In this document: positions 1-8,683 of the stretch, piece by piece | How positions within the stretch are numbered: the first letter of the stretch is position 1 | Layout of the letters: each line of letters starts with the position of its first letter | Assembly (NCBI GenBank): GCA_023269545.1 | Contig: JAHFTB010000007.1 | Location: forward strand, 24,941 to 88,940 | DNA: 64,000 bases | From: Verrucomicrobiota bacterium | GTDB lineage: Bacteria > Verrucomicrobiota > Verrucomicrobiia > Chthoniobacterales > Xiphinematobacteraceae | Direction of reading: 5' to 3' | Position numbers and translations under genes: made by a program | The notes under the pieces: model-generated | Told to the model about the DNA's origin: nothing | Databases searched by the model: none | The model's input: only the letters and a program-made list of their open reading frames with translations

Positions 1-120
1 GTAAGTTCCGATGATTTCAATGAATTTACCATCTCGAGGACTCCGCTGATCAGTCACCACAATTTTATAGTAAGGACTGTTGCGAGCACCTTCCCGTTTT
101 AATCGAATTTTTACCGCCAT
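1..120 (-). CDS. rpsP: 30S ribosomal protein S16, N-terminal part (runs off the window)
   Basis: The 40 visible residues begin [20 protein letters not shown] and continue through [20 protein letters not shown], the classic beginning of bacterial S16, a small-subunit protein of about 80 residues. The rest lies beyond position 1. The ATG (118-120) sits inside the end of ffh, so the two genes overlap by 10 bases on the same strand. The ffh-rpsP order is common in bacteria and suggests co-transcription of protein-targeting and ribosome genes, probably continuing to rimM/trmD outside the window (inference). Confidence 0.95.
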   Translation of the reverse strand, partial: MAVKIRLKREGARNSPYYKIVVTDQRSPRDGKFIEIIGTY

Positions 121-1490
121 AATTGCTTGTTTAATTGCTTAACAGCCTTCATGGGAAGAGCTTCCTGACCGGTGCCGGTCACTCGCCCCATTTGAGCCAT
201 TATCTTTTTTATCTTACCCGTATTTTTCATCAATTTCCGTATTTGGTTAAAACGGAGAAGAAGATTATTTACTTCGGTGACGGTTGTACCGCTTCCGCGA
301 GCGACTCGCTGGCGCCGACGCGCATTTAAAATATCGGGACGCGTCCGCTCCTGCAACGTCATGGAAAGCAGTATTGCCTCCGATCTCGCAAGCTGTTTTT
401 CATCAACCCCAGCCTCTTTGATATTAGACATGCCAGGCAACATGCCAAGCAGATTTTCAAGGGGACCCATTTTACGCATGGTCCGCATTTGCTGGAGGAA
501 GTCTTCCAGATTAAAAGTGGCCGATCGCAGGCGTGCCTCCAGCCGACGAGCCTCTTCCTCACTGATGGATTCAGCCGCTTTTTCGACCAATCCCACCACA
601 TCGCCCATACCCAGAATTCTTCCTGCAAGCCGTTCAGGATAAAATAATTCAAATTGATCCACTTTTTCCCCTATGCCGGCAAACTTGATAGGCTGATGGG
701 TCATTTGACGAAGGGAAAGTGCTGCACCCCCTCGAGCATCGCCATCCAACTTGGTGAGAATAAGGCCTGTCAGCGAAACCGTTTCATGGAAACGTTCGGC
801 CACTCGCACCGCCTGTTGCCCCGTCGCTGCATCGCAAACCAGGAGTACTTCCTGAGGACGCAAGAAATTCTTGATTTCGCGTAGTTCCGCAAGGAGGGCA
901 TCATCCAAATCTTGGCGGCCCGCTGTGTCGAAAATTCGGACATTCCCCTCCTGGCTTTCGCACCATTTCAGGGACTCAGCTGCTGCGCGCATCACATTTT
1001 TTTCCAAAGGATTCGGGCGAAACACGGGAACTCCAATCTGTTGTCCCAGGACTGCCAGTTGGTCGATGGCCGCGGGGCGAGCCAGATCCAGCGCTATCAA
1101 TAAGGGCTTGCGACCCTGCGCCTTTAAAAAACGTGCCAGCTTGGCTGAGGAAGTCGTTTTGCCTGCCCCATTCAAACCTACAAGTAAAATTTGGCCGGGA
1201 GCAGTAAGATTGATAGGCTCGGCATTCCCTCCCAGTAATGCGGTCAACTCATCATGAAAGATTTTTACAATCTGTTGTCCGGGAGCAATGCTACGCAGCA
1301 CAGTCTCTCCCAGCGCCTTTTCCTTCACCTTTGCAATAAATTCCTTAGCTACCTGAAGATGAACATCCGCCTCGAGTAGCGCCATGCGTACTTCTCTCAA
1401 AGCATCGGAAATATTCGATTCCGTAATACGCCCATGACCGCGTAAGTCCTTCAAGACATCCTGCAATTTTTCTCCGAGACGGCTAAACAT
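111..1490 (-). CDS. ffh: Signal recognition particle protein Ffh
   Basis: 459 residues, normal for Ffh, the SRP GTPase that binds signal sequences and 4.5S RNA and delivers ribosomes to FtsY at the membrane. The N domain comes first, then the G domain with the P-loop GLNGAGKTT (about residues 105-113), DTAGR and [10 protein letters not shown], and then the methionine-rich M domain with [10 protein letters not shown] and the RNA-binding helices. It starts at ATG 1488-1490 and overlaps rpsP downstream. One small oddity is GLNGAGKTT where most relatives have GLQGSGKTT. The identification is secure. Confidence 0.97.
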   Translation of the reverse strand: MFSRLGEKLQDVLKDLRGHGRITESNISDALREVRMALLEADVHLQVAKEFIAKVKEKALGETVLRSIAPGQQIVKIFHDELTALLGGNAEPINLTAPGQILLVGLNGAGKTTSSAKLARFLKAQGRKPLLIALDLARPAAIDQLAVLGQQIGVPVFRPNPLEKNVMRAAAESLKWCESQEGNVRIFDTAGRQDLDDALLAELREIKNFLRPQEVLLVCDAATGQQAVRVAERFHETVSLTGLILTKLDGDARGGAALSLRQMTHQPIKFAGIGEKVDQFELFYPERLAGRILGMGDVVGLVEKAAESISEEEARRLEARLRSATFNLEDFLQQMRTMRKMGPLENLLGMLPGMSNIKEAGVDEKQLARSEAILLSMTLQERTRPDILNARRRQRVARGSGTTVTEVNNLLLRFNQIRKLMKNTGKIKKIMAQMGRVTGTGQEALPMKAVKQLNKQLWR

Positions 1491-1587
1491 AATATTTGAC
1501 TATACAAGATTCCCCTTCTGACCCTGCAGAACTACTTGAAAGACCTTTAAACATAATAATAATGCGTAATTTCCAGAATCTCCAGCC

Positions 1588-1672
1588 TAAATTAGTTCGT
1601 AGTGAGTGGTTGGCGGTTCGTAGACCCCACGGCCTAAAAAAGCCGCGAATTGCCTCCCCAAGAACTGAATGG
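1588..1672 (+). repeat. Degenerate dispersed repeat, family 3, copy A
   Basis: This stretch contains TTAGTTCGTAGT, then GTTCGTAGACC and ACGGCCTAAAA, followed by GCCGCGA. The same blocks recur, in different order or partly decayed, at 4195-4234 and 33919-33967. It lies in the roughly 295-base gap between ffh and tRNA-Met, where I see no gene. Confidence 0.5.
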
Positions 1673-1785
1673 ATCAAGGCTGTTCAAGAAGAATAGTCTG
1701 TAGAAGAATCATCCGTAACCCACTCATATAGCCTCGTAGAACACCCTTGACTGAGCTACTTCTCCGCTTAGGATAGATGGCCCAC

Positions 1786-1857
1786 GCCAGGGTAGCTCAG
1801 AGGTAGAGCAGGGGACTCATAAGCCCTTGGTCGGGAGTTCAATTCTCCCCCCTGGCA
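1786..1857 (+). tRNA. tRNA-Met (anticodon CAT)
   Basis: A full cloverleaf can be drawn. The 7-bp acceptor GCCAGGG/CCCTGGC is followed by discriminator A at 1857. A D arm begins TAGCTCAGAGGTAGAGC, and the T arm carries GTTCAATTC. The anticodon CAT is at 1818-1820. The top pair of the anticodon stem (A1815/G1823) is mismatched. CCA is not encoded. A CAT anticodon could also be the lysidine-modified tRNA-Ile2. The A1 end pairs normally, so it is not an initiator. Confidence 0.9.
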
Positions 1858-1879
1858 AAACTCCACAAACCTTATTTCC

Positions 1880-2137
1880 ATGGCCAATAATAAATCCGCA
1901 GCCAAACGTTCTCGGCAGACCCTGGTGAACACCGCTCGCAATGCAAGCGTGGTCACCTCATTAAAAACTCAGCAAAAAAAATTCCGCTCTGCAGTTCAGG
2001 AAGGCAAAAAAGAAACCATTTATTCTGCATTTGTCGCCTTATCTTCCTCTCTCGACAAGGCCGCTAAAAAAGGCGTGCTCCATAAAAATTCCGTGAATCG
2101 CAGAAAATCCGCACTCGCCAAATCTCTGGTCGCCTAG
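1880..2137 (+). CDS. rpsT: 30S ribosomal protein S20
   Basis: 85 residues starting MANNKSAAKRSRQ, the conserved S20 start (usual length 82-90), rich in Lys and Arg, with NSVNRRKSALAK near the C-terminus. S20 binds 16S rRNA early in 30S assembly. The gene starts 22 bases after tRNA-Met, so the two probably share a transcript. The 236 bases downstream contain no gene I can defend. Confidence 0.96.
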   Translation: MANNKSAAKRSRQTLVNTARNASVVTSLKTQQKKFRSAVQEGKKETIYSAFVALSSSLDKAAKKGVLHKNSVNRRKSALAKSLVA

Positions 2138-2373
2138 CTCACTGTAGCCTGCCATGACACGGTGGAAGTAGTGGAACTCTTTCAGGACCTTTCAGGTAAG
2201 TTTTGGTTGTTTTCGATCCGAAGCGGCGGAATCATCATACATGAAAGAATCGCGGCCATTAGGCAAAATGAATGAAATCTCGAGAGAACTGAGATGAATT
2301 ACCAGCTTGCACAATAGCCATTGAACGACGCTGAGCTCGCTCGGCTTCCCCTCTTTTTGCGTAAGTCCTGTCT

Positions 2374-4188
2374 TTATTGGGATCGAATCCAATTTGCCAG
2401 TTCGGCAGTCGTTTCATAAGCGAGAAACGGAGTAATCAGATAAATTCCCGGAAATTGCTCCAATACCGCTCCCGCAATCTCTCGTGCAATAGAAACGCCT
2501 TTCTTTCGGCCTTCCAAGCCTTCTTTCCCTTCCATTTGCGCCAGAATGGAAGGAGGAATAATAATGCCTGGCACCTCATTGTGGAGAAACCGTGCCTGCC
2601 GACCATTCAGGAGCGGCCAAACCCCCAGAAAAATGGGAACCCCCAAGTGCTTGGTTCTCTCAGCGGTGATTTCAGCTAATTGGGGATCGAAGATCGGTTG
2701 TGTCATGACGTACTGTGCGCCGGCATCTATTTTGCGTTCCAGCCGCGACACTTGAGCGTCGAGGTTCTTCGCATTCGGATTGAAACTGCATCCGACCACA
2801 AAATCACACCGCCGTTTCAAGTCTGTACCAGACTGAGTAAACCCCTCGTTCAGCCGCCGAATCATTTCCACCAACCGGATGGAATGAACATCGTAGACAG
2901 AGCTGGCCCCAGGATGATCTCCGGCTTTGGCAGGATCCCCCGTCACAGGCAGTACATGTCGCATACCCAGAGCCGCCATGCCCATTAAATCGCTCTGCAA
3001 TCCCAGCAAATTGCGATCACGGCAACTCAGATGAAGCAAAGGAACGATGCCTCGTTCTTTTAACATAGCTCCCACGGCCAGATTACTCACACGTAAAATC
3101 GCGAGGGAATTATCCGCCAAGGTAATCACATCACTTCCAGCCCGAACCAGCGCTTCGGCCGCGGTGAAATACTTTTCTAAACAAAGCGTTTTGGGAGGAT
3201 CCAGTTCGGTCAGAATCACTGTTTTTCCGTCCTTCCACAGATCCAAGATGCTTTCCTCCCCGTCGACGGGCGCCGGCGCCGGGGGAGGCATCTCCCGCAC
3301 CACTCGCACTCTCTTTTTTGGAACAGGAACTAATTCGCGAATCGCTGTGGAAAGAGCGGCGATATGTGAGGGCGTCGTTCCGCAACATCCTCCAATAATA
3401 TTCGCCCCCGCACCTGCCATAGCAATTGCTTGCTCTGCAAAATAAGCAGGGGTCGCTTCATAAAGATACCGTCCTTCATGATAACGAGGACGACCCGCAT
3501 TCGGATATGCGGCAAGAGGAGTTCCTTCGGGGATCAGTTCCAACAATCGCACTGCACGATGCGGACCACTCACGCAGTTGATTCCTAGGATATCCGCATC
3601 TCGATCGCGCAGAAAACAAGATACCTCCACGAGCGAAGCGCCATTGGAAAGACGTCCGGATTCATTACATGCCAAAGAACAAATTGCCGGGCGATGATGA
3701 AGCGATTGTTTCACATACAGTGCAAGAGCCAGTTCCTCGGGGTCCTGAAACGTCTCAAACAAGAGAAGATCCACTCCTCCATCCAATAATGCACCAATTT
3801 GTTCCCGAAAAATGACTTCCCGATCTATTCCACGTTCAGCCGCGTCCACACTGGTAAGGCCAATGGGACCGACGCTACCGGCCACGTAAACGTTTCGGCC
3901 CTTTGCAGCTTGTTTTGCCAATTGCGCTGCACTCCAATTGATTTCATTGACGCGATTTTCCAAACCAAACCGGGAAAGCTTGTATTGATTGGCTGCAAAT
4001 GAATTCGTTCCAATGATCCGCGCCCCGGCGTTGATGTAATCCTCATGGACGCGATGGATGATATCCGGCGAATGGACACTGAACTCTTCAAAACAACGAT
4101 CCAATGCGACACCGCGTTCCATGAGCAATGTCCCCATCGCTCCATCGCCACAAATGATGTGCTCCTGCAATTCTTCCAATAAATCCAT
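2374..4188 (-). CDS. Bifunctional homocysteine S-methyltransferase / 5,10-methylenetetrahydrofolate reductase
   Basis: 604 residues in two halves. Residues 1-290 form a zinc homocysteine methyltransferase barrel: it starts ICGDGAMGTLLMERG, has the Zn-ligand regions GINCVSG and IIGGCCGTTPSHI, and transfers a methyl group to homocysteine. Residues 310-604 form a MetF-type FAD barrel (ILTELDPPKTLC, LPVTGDPAKAGDH, MTQPIFDP) that reduces methylenetetrahydrofolate. This is the fused architecture of Bacillus YitJ-like proteins, joining one-carbon reduction to methionine synthesis in one cytoplasmic polypeptide. Whether methyl transfer uses methyl-THF or S-methylmethionine cannot be read from the sequence. 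It stands alone, with the plsC group upstream on the same strand. Confidence 0.9.
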   Translation of the reverse strand: MDLLEELQEHIICGDGAMGTLLMERGVALDRCFEEFSVHSPDIIHRVHEDYINAGARIIGTNSFAANQYKLSRFGLENRVNEINWSAAQLAKQAAKGRNVYVAGSVGPIGLTSVDAAERGIDREVIFREQIGALLDGGVDLLLFETFQDPEELALALYVKQSLHHRPAICSLACNESGRLSNGASLVEVSCFLRDRDADILGINCVSGPHRAVRLLELIPEGTPLAAYPNAGRPRYHEGRYLYEATPAYFAEQAIAMAGAGANIIGGCCGTTPSHIAALSTAIRELVPVPKKRVRVVREMPPPAPAPVDGEESILDLWKDGKTVILTELDPPKTLCLEKYFTAAEALVRAGSDVITLADNSLAILRVSNLAVGAMLKERGIVPLLHLSCRDRNLLGLQSDLMGMAALGMRHVLPVTGDPAKAGDHPGASSVYDVHSIRLVEMIRRLNEGFTQSGTDLKRRCDFVVGCSFNPNAKNLDAQVSRLERKIDAGAQYVMTQPIFDPQLAEITAERTKHLGVPIFLGVWPLLNGRQARFLHNEVPGIIIPPSILAQMEGKEGLEGRKKGVSIAREIAGAVLEQFPGIYLITPFLAYETTAELANWIRSQ

Positions 4189-4194
4189 AGGTGA

Positions 4195-4234
4195 GTTCGT
4201 AGACCATACGGCCTAAAATTAGTTCGTAGTTCCT
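4195..4234 (+). repeat. Degenerate dispersed repeat, family 3, copy C
   Basis: GTTCGTAGACC, ACGGCCTAAAA and TTAGTTCGTAGT appear in immediate succession; the same blocks are found at 1588-1672 in the opposite order. The copy covers the stop codon of the small membrane protein gene at 4219-4383, so part of that gene's end may derive from the repeat. Confidence 0.5.
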
Positions 4235-4383
4235 GGTTCGGAAGCCACTGGCAACGTAAGGGGAAGGGCTTGAATTTGAATGATGTCCTCCGAATGCAAA
4301 CGTACTTGAAGCAACACATATCCCAATATCAAAAAAAGGCAGCTCGCCACTAAAGCTAGACGAAAAGAAAAATCGCTATTCAT
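4219..4383 (-). CDS. Small single-pass membrane protein coupled to plsC
   Basis: A 54-residue frame starting MNSDFSFRLALVASC with one clear hydrophobic helix (about residues 8-26, RLALVASCLFLILGYVLLQV) and a polar tail ending EPGTTN. Its ATG overlaps the plsC stop as ATGA (4380-4383), the same tight coupling used by real neighbours in this genome, which is the main reason to believe it. I recognise no family. By position it could be a membrane accessory to phospholipid synthesis, but that is only inference. The last residues fall in a dispersed repeat, so the natural C-terminus may have been altered. Confidence 0.55.
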   Translation of the reverse strand: MNSDFSFRLALVASCLFLILGYVLLQVRLHSEDIIQIQALPLTLPVASEPGTTN

Positions 4384-4997
4384 GCTTCCATCCTCAAGGC
4401 TCCGATAGCATCCATGACCCGTTGACTGATTCGCGAATAAGTTTCTTTTGACGCAGGCAGAGTCTCCTCTTCCGTAAAATGCAAAGGCTCACCAATCACC
4501 GTCGTAATGCGGGTCGGACGTGGCAGTCGCGCTCCTCGAGGAAAAGCATTGCTTGCGCCAAAAATACGCATAGGCAGCACCGGGCATAGGGTCTTTGCAA
4601 TAATCAAGCCCAGCCCAGGCTGCGCAGACTGCAAATCTCCCGTTTTGGAACGGGTCCCCTCGGGAAAGAGCAGCACTCCATTTCCCTCTCGAATCTTGCG
4701 AATAATGGTCTTCAAAGCAGTCATATCCGCCCCCCCCCGATCCACCGGAATCACATTCATGTCCGGAAACAAGGGCCCCAAAAGAGGCCATTTCAAGAGG
4801 TTCTTACGGGCTAAGAAATATACATCGCGCTGGGAACAAATTCCAGCAAGCGGAGGATCAAAATAGCTCGTATGATTTACTGCTAAAATCAGCCCTCCGG
4901 TCTCAATCATTCGCTCGGGATGGACTACATGATATCGAAACAATGTGGCAGCAATGAGCTTGGAAAGGTGGTATCCGATATTGTAAACCAGTGTCAT
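4380..4997 (-). CDS. plsC: 1-acyl-sn-glycerol-3-phosphate acyltransferase
   Basis: 205 residues of the PlsC/LPLAT family. It carries the catalytic HX4D motif NHTSYFD (His42, Asp47), a substrate-binding block VIPVDRGG, and FPEGTRS (about residues 114-120). It acylates lysophosphatidate at the inner membrane in phospholipid synthesis. An N-terminal amphipathic/hydrophobic stretch fits membrane association. It starts 4 bases after the cmk stop and ends in a 4-base overlap with the small membrane protein, so cmk-plsC-small ORF is probably one transcript. Confidence 0.93.
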   Translation of the reverse strand: MTLVYNIGYHLSKLIAATLFRYHVVHPERMIETGGLILAVNHTSYFDPPLAGICSQRDVYFLARKNLLKWPLLGPLFPDMNVIPVDRGGADMTALKTIIRKIREGNGVLLFPEGTRSKTGDLQSAQPGLGLIIAKTLCPVLPMRIFGASNAFPRGARLPRPTRITTVIGEPLHFTEEETLPASKETYSRISQRVMDAIGALRMEA

Positions 4998-5001
4998 CTT
5001 A

Positions 5002-5697
5002 TTAGCAACTAGCCGGGAAGTGACTGCATTGAAGCAGGTTCAAAACTTTCTTCACCACTTCCTCCAAGGTCAAATCCGTGGTGTCGAGAACGTGCGCACC
5101 TGGTGGGACAATGAGTGGAGCGGTCTTGCGAGTCGTATCCAATTGATCGCGATTTGCAATAGCATCCACAATTCCTTGGGCACCACGGCGACGTTGACGT
5201 TCGGCTTCGGAGGCATCCAAATAAAACTTATAGGGAATCTCCGGGAATACGACCGATCCGATATCGCGGCCTTCCATAACCAGAGAAAAATGATTTCCCA
5301 AATCACGAAGCGCTGGAAGCAATGCCCGGCGGAACTTCGGCAACCTGGAAAAAAGAGAAACCGCTCTATTGACCCGTTCTTCACTTAAATACGGCGTGGA
5401 ATCCTGGTCGTTCACCAAAAAAACCACCTTGCCCGCCCGTTCCTGGCTGGAAATTCTCATCTGCAAAAGAAAAGCACTCAACGTCTCTTGACTCTCTGCG
5501 GTTACTCCCACTTCCAAAGCCCTCCACGTTACCGCACGGTAAAGTTCTCCCGAACTGGCGAAAATAATTCCCAAATGACGCGCCACTTCCCGTGAAACAC
5601 TGCTTTTACCAGAAGCCGCCGGTCCATCGATCGAAATAATCGGAAACATCGGGCCCGGGAACCGGGCCTTCTTTAAGAAAGCATTTTCTTTATCCAT
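5002..5697 (-). CDS. cmk: Cytidylate kinase
   Basis: 231 residues. The P-loop GPAASGKSS (about 25-33) follows IISIDG, and EGRDIGSVVFPE and FYLDASEAERQRRR are the NMP-binding and lid signatures of CMP kinase. It phosphorylates CMP and dCMP to the diphosphates in the cytoplasm. Usual length is about 225. About 17 extra residues precede the core, so translation could start slightly later (MFPIISIDG). It lies between aroA and plsC on the same strand; aroA-cmk linkage is widespread in bacteria. Confidence 0.95.
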   Translation of the reverse strand: MDKENAFLKKARFPGPMFPIISIDGPAASGKSSVSREVARHLGIIFASSGELYRAVTWRALEVGVTAESQETLSAFLLQMRISSQERAGKVVFLVNDQDSTPYLSEERVNRAVSLFSRLPKFRRALLPALRDLGNHFSLVMEGRDIGSVVFPEIPYKFYLDASEAERQRRRGAQGIVDAIANRDQLDTTRKTAPLIVPPGAHVLDTTDLTLEEVVKKVLNLLQCSHFPASC

Positions 5698-5748
5698 TCA
5701 GTTCTTGGAAGTCATTCGCAGCTTTTTTCAGACTGTGAGTTCTATGGA

Positions 5749-7095
5749 TTATTTTCGACGTCGCCAATTGAGCATTCCAATCATGGGAAGCCGACGCCTT
5801 AAAATACCACTTCCTCTTTGAATCCGAGCCAAAGTCTTTTCATAATCAGGATACGAAGTGCGAATGCAATCCGTGTCTTCAATCACCGTCTCCCCTTGAG
5901 CAAATAGCCCAGCTATCGCAAATGCCATGGCAATGCGGTGATCGCCAAAACTTCTTAACCGCGCTCCTCGTAAGGGACGTCTCCCCTGGATTTCCATACC
6001 GTCGTCCCGCTCTACCACATCCACTCCCATAGTGCGCAAATTAGTCACTATCGCGGCAATCCGATCCGTCTCCTTGACCCGAAGCTCCTGAGCATCGCGA
6101 ATAATAGTTTTCCCCTGAGCCAGGGCTCCCGCCACTGCAAGAATGGGAATCTCATCGATGGCATTCGGAATGTCACTGCCCTCAATCACCGTAGCACGCA
6201 GCTGACCTCCTTTAATATCAAGAGTTCCGGAAAACTCCCCCCCATCGGTTTGTTCCACCACCTCACGAATGTGCGCGCCCATTCGAACTAAAATATCCAC
6301 AATGCCTGTCCGTGTCGGATTGAGCCCCACGTTCTTAATCAATAACCGGGATCCCGGTTGCGCCGCAGCTGCCACTAACCAAAACGCAGCACTGGAAATA
6401 TCTCCAGGCACATTAAAATCGCGAGATTCCGGAGTGTTCGGACCATGTATTGAAATTTGCTGTCCCTCACGCCGCACAGGAACCAAGAAATGCTGCAACA
6501 TGCGTTCCGTATGATCCCGACTCCGGCCTGCTTCAATGACACTCGTCTTCCCGCGTGTAAAGAGACCGGCTAGAAGGATCGCACTCTTTATCTGCGCACT
6601 GACCACCGGCGTACGATAAGTGATCGGTTTCAACGAGCCTCCTTCAATCAGAAGGGGGGGGCAACCATTTTCGCCTTCGGCCAATAGCCGCGCTCCCATA
6701 AGGGAGAGAGGCTGCACCACCCGTTCCATAGGACGTCGCGAAAGCGAAGCATCTCCCACCAAACGAGATCGAAACGGTTGAGCAGCTAAAACTCCCGCCA
6801 ATAACCGCATCGTCGTCCCTGAGTTGCCACAATCAATATCCCCTTCCGGCATATTGAACTTCCCGTGACATCCCTGTACCACGACTAAATTGGTATCGGG
6901 GAAAAATTCAATTTGAACCCCTAATTGACTCAAGGCCTTCGCCGTGGAAAGACAATCCTCTCCCTGAAGAAAATTAGTGATTTTGCAAGACCCGTTAGAA
7001 AGCGCGGAAATCATCAATGCCCGGTGAGAGATACTTTTGTCCCCCGGTACAGTAATCTCACAGCGAATGGGTGCGCTGTATTTAACCTTAAGCAT
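5749..7095 (-). CDS. aroA: 3-phosphoshikimate 1-carboxyvinyltransferase (EPSP synthase)
   Basis: 448 residues. Diagnostic blocks are PGDKSISHRALM near the N-terminus, GNSGTTMRLLAG (phosphoenolpyruvate site), RVKETDRI and the C-terminal FGDHRIAMAFA. The enzyme joins PEP to shikimate-3-phosphate in aromatic amino-acid synthesis. It is slightly longer than average owing to a basic C-terminal tail (about 15 residues, many Arg). tyrA lies upstream on the same strand, separated by a 200-base gap holding one 80-bp dispersed repeat, and cmk follows downstream. Confidence 0.96.
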   Translation of the reverse strand: MLKVKYSAPIRCEITVPGDKSISHRALMISALSNGSCKITNFLQGEDCLSTAKALSQLGVQIEFFPDTNLVVVQGCHGKFNMPEGDIDCGNSGTTMRLLAGVLAAQPFRSRLVGDASLSRRPMERVVQPLSLMGARLLAEGENGCPPLLIEGGSLKPITYRTPVVSAQIKSAILLAGLFTRGKTSVIEAGRSRDHTERMLQHFLVPVRREGQQISIHGPNTPESRDFNVPGDISSAAFWLVAAAAQPGSRLLIKNVGLNPTRTGIVDILVRMGAHIREVVEQTDGGEFSGTLDIKGGQLRATVIEGSDIPNAIDEIPILAVAGALAQGKTIIRDAQELRVKETDRIAAIVTNLRTMGVDVVERDDGMEIQGRRPLRGARLRSFGDHRIAMAFAIAGLFAQGETVIEDTDCIRTSYPDYEKTLARIQRGSGILRRRLPMIGMLNWRRRK

Positions 7096-7205
7096 GTCTC
7101 GGTTCCTAAAATTTTTTCAGAGTACTTTTTTAAGTATAAAGAGCTATGGCAGAAAAACGAGGCGACTCTCAACTCTCCTCTTCTCGCTCAGTTTGTACAT
7201 GTAAC

Positions 7206-7286
7206 TGACGTTACGCACTTTTAGGAGCTCTGGGAGCAAAAAAACCATTTTAGCCTACAAGGTTTCCCTTTTTTTGCGTAACATCA
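7206..7286 (+). repeat. 80-bp inverted-end repeat, copy 1 (forward)
   Basis: Starts TGACGTTACGCAC and ends TTTGCGTAACATCA; the two ends are inverted copies (TGAYGTTACGCA). Between them lie GGAGCTCTGGGAGC and CCTACAAGGTTTCCC. Closely related copies are at 22008-22085, 22993-23072 and 24294-24373. This copy lies between aroA and tyrA. It has the structure of a small non-autonomous mobile element; no transposase is visible in the window. Confidence 0.85.
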
Positions 7287-7296
7287 CCATGTAATC

Positions 7297-8151
7297 TTAA
7301 ATGGGTCTCAATTGAGATCGAGCTTCCTTTGCCTCTTTCAAAAAAGACCGCAACTTGCTGGTATCAGCATCCCGTAGCAAATGCGACAATGTTTGAAGCT
7401 GATTCATATATTCCGAAATGGATTGAAGAATAGGCTCTCGATTTCCCAGGAAAATATCGACCCACAAATCCGGAGATCCCACCGCTACGCGAGTCGTATC
7501 CCGATACCCCCCGCCAGCGATCTCCTGCAAAGATATATTTTGAGAACCAATCGACTGCACAAGAGCAACCGCCGCGGCATGAGGCAAATGGCTAATCATC
7601 GCCACTGAGGCATCGTGTTCCTCAGGAGACATCTCGAATATTCGCGTCCCAATCGCACTCCAAAGCTTGCGTACAGCTTGTAAAGACACATTGGACGAAG
7701 AAGCCTCAGGAGAACAAAGCGGTGTCAAGATACAGACAGCACCTTCAAAAAGGTTCGCCCGTGCCGCTCCCACCCCACTCTGCTCAGAGCCAGCCATTGG
7801 ATGCCCCCCCACAAAACGCTCATTGAAAATAGGAGCTAATTCGCACATCACCGCAGTTTTGACGCTCCCCACATCGGTCACCACAGCATCGTGATCGAGC
7901 AAAGGATAAATTTGCCGAGCCAATCTCCCCATCGCCACAATCGGCGTACAAAGAACCACAATCTTGGCTCCAGGAATAATCTCCTCAAGCCGACACGACG
8001 CCTTTGCAGGACAAACGATCGCTTCACTCTCTTGGAGGGAAGCCTGATCCCGAGCCCAAATGCGAATCTCCCAGTCTCCCTGCTTTTTCAACGCTAATGC
8101 CAAGGATCCGCCAATTAAACCCGGAGCTAAAATAGCTACCGTGTTTTTCAG
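7297..8151 (-). CDS. tyrA: Prephenate dehydrogenase (probable CTG start)
   Basis: About 284 residues. The NAD-binding glycine motif APGLIGGSLALAL lies upstream of the first ordinary start codon, and the only frame-consistent start before the in-frame TAG (8158-8160) is CTG at 8149-8151. That CTG overlaps the stop of the upstream lipoprotein gene as CTGA, like the ATGA and GTGA overlaps elsewhere here. Further motifs are TDVGSVK, GGHPMAGSEQSG and ISHLPHAAA, typical of TyrA, which oxidatively decarboxylates prephenate to 4-hydroxyphenylpyruvate for tyrosine. No ACT domain is present. A TTG start at 8101-8103 would remove the glycine motif and is therefore unlikely. Confidence 0.85.
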   Translation of the reverse strand: MKNTVAILAPGLIGGSLALALKKQGDWEIRIWARDQASLQESEAIVCPAKASCRLEEIIPGAKIVVLCTPIVAMGRLARQIYPLLDHDAVVTDVGSVKTAVMCELAPIFNERFVGGHPMAGSEQSGVGAARANLFEGAVCILTPLCSPEASSSNVSLQAVRKLWSAIGTRIFEMSPEEHDASVAMISHLPHAAAVALVQSIGSQNISLQEIAGGGYRDTTRVAVGSPDLWVDIFLGNREPILQSISEYMNQLQTLSHLLRDADTSKLRSFLKEAKEARSQLRPI

Positions 8152-8582
8152 GGTACTCTAAAAAGCTTGCCCGTATAGGGACATTTCACTTCTTGTCCTG
8201 GCGGATAGCCCCGAACATCCACATATCCCGCATAAGGAGCAAAGGGACTCGTTACCAAACCAGGTTTACCAGCGACCGGAGTTGCATAGGGCATTTCCTG
8301 CGGTGCCGACGTCGACGTAGTAGTCACCGGAGGTGAAGAAGAAACCGTCGGACTCGATGTAGGGGTGGTCTGCTGCCCTCCCTGAACCATTGGGGTGGGC
8401 GAAGGAGCGGCCGTCGTCTGTGCCCCTATGAACCGTGCATCCTGCTCGGCAGTGCTGCCTTGCCCCCTCGTCGCAGCACCACTTCCAAATCGATTTTGAC
8501 TCGTGGATCGCTTTGTAGGCCCAGCACAGGCATTGAACAAAATGACCACGGCACTGAGAATCATCCACCAGGAATTTTTCAT
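8148..8582 (-). CDS. Putative lipoprotein with conserved Verrucomicrobia-type tail
   Basis: 144 residues. The N-terminal signal MKNSWWMILSAVVILFNAC ends in a lipobox-like Cys19, predicting a lipid-anchored envelope protein. The middle (about 30-95) is a low-complexity Ser/Thr/Pro/Gln linker. The C-terminus reads VDVRGYPPGQEVKCPYTGKL then FRVP, a short conserved block I associate with uncharacterised Verrucomicrobia proteins (from memory, not searched). Function unknown. It overlaps tyrA by 4 bases, so it should be co-transcribed, but nothing links the jobs of the two proteins. Confidence 0.75.
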   Translation of the reverse strand: MKNSWWMILSAVVILFNACAGPTKRSTSQNRFGSGAATRGQGSTAEQDARFIGAQTTAAPSPTPMVQGGQQTTPTSSPTVSSSPPVTTTSTSAPQEMPYATPVAGKPGLVTSPFAPYAGYVDVRGYPPGQEVKCPYTGKLFRVP

Positions 8583-8683
8583 AGGCTTAATTCGATAAAA
8601 TTCGCTTTTTGCTTCAGCATCAATCTAAAAAACACAGACCTAGCGGTTTCACAATTCCGAAAAATCAAAAAATGAAATCCTGT

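Noticed and set aside
2192..2392. 66-codon minus-strand frame after rpsT
   Set aside because: No recognisable family or composition, overlaps the end of the two-domain methyltransferase gene, and another frame in the same region looks equally good or bad.
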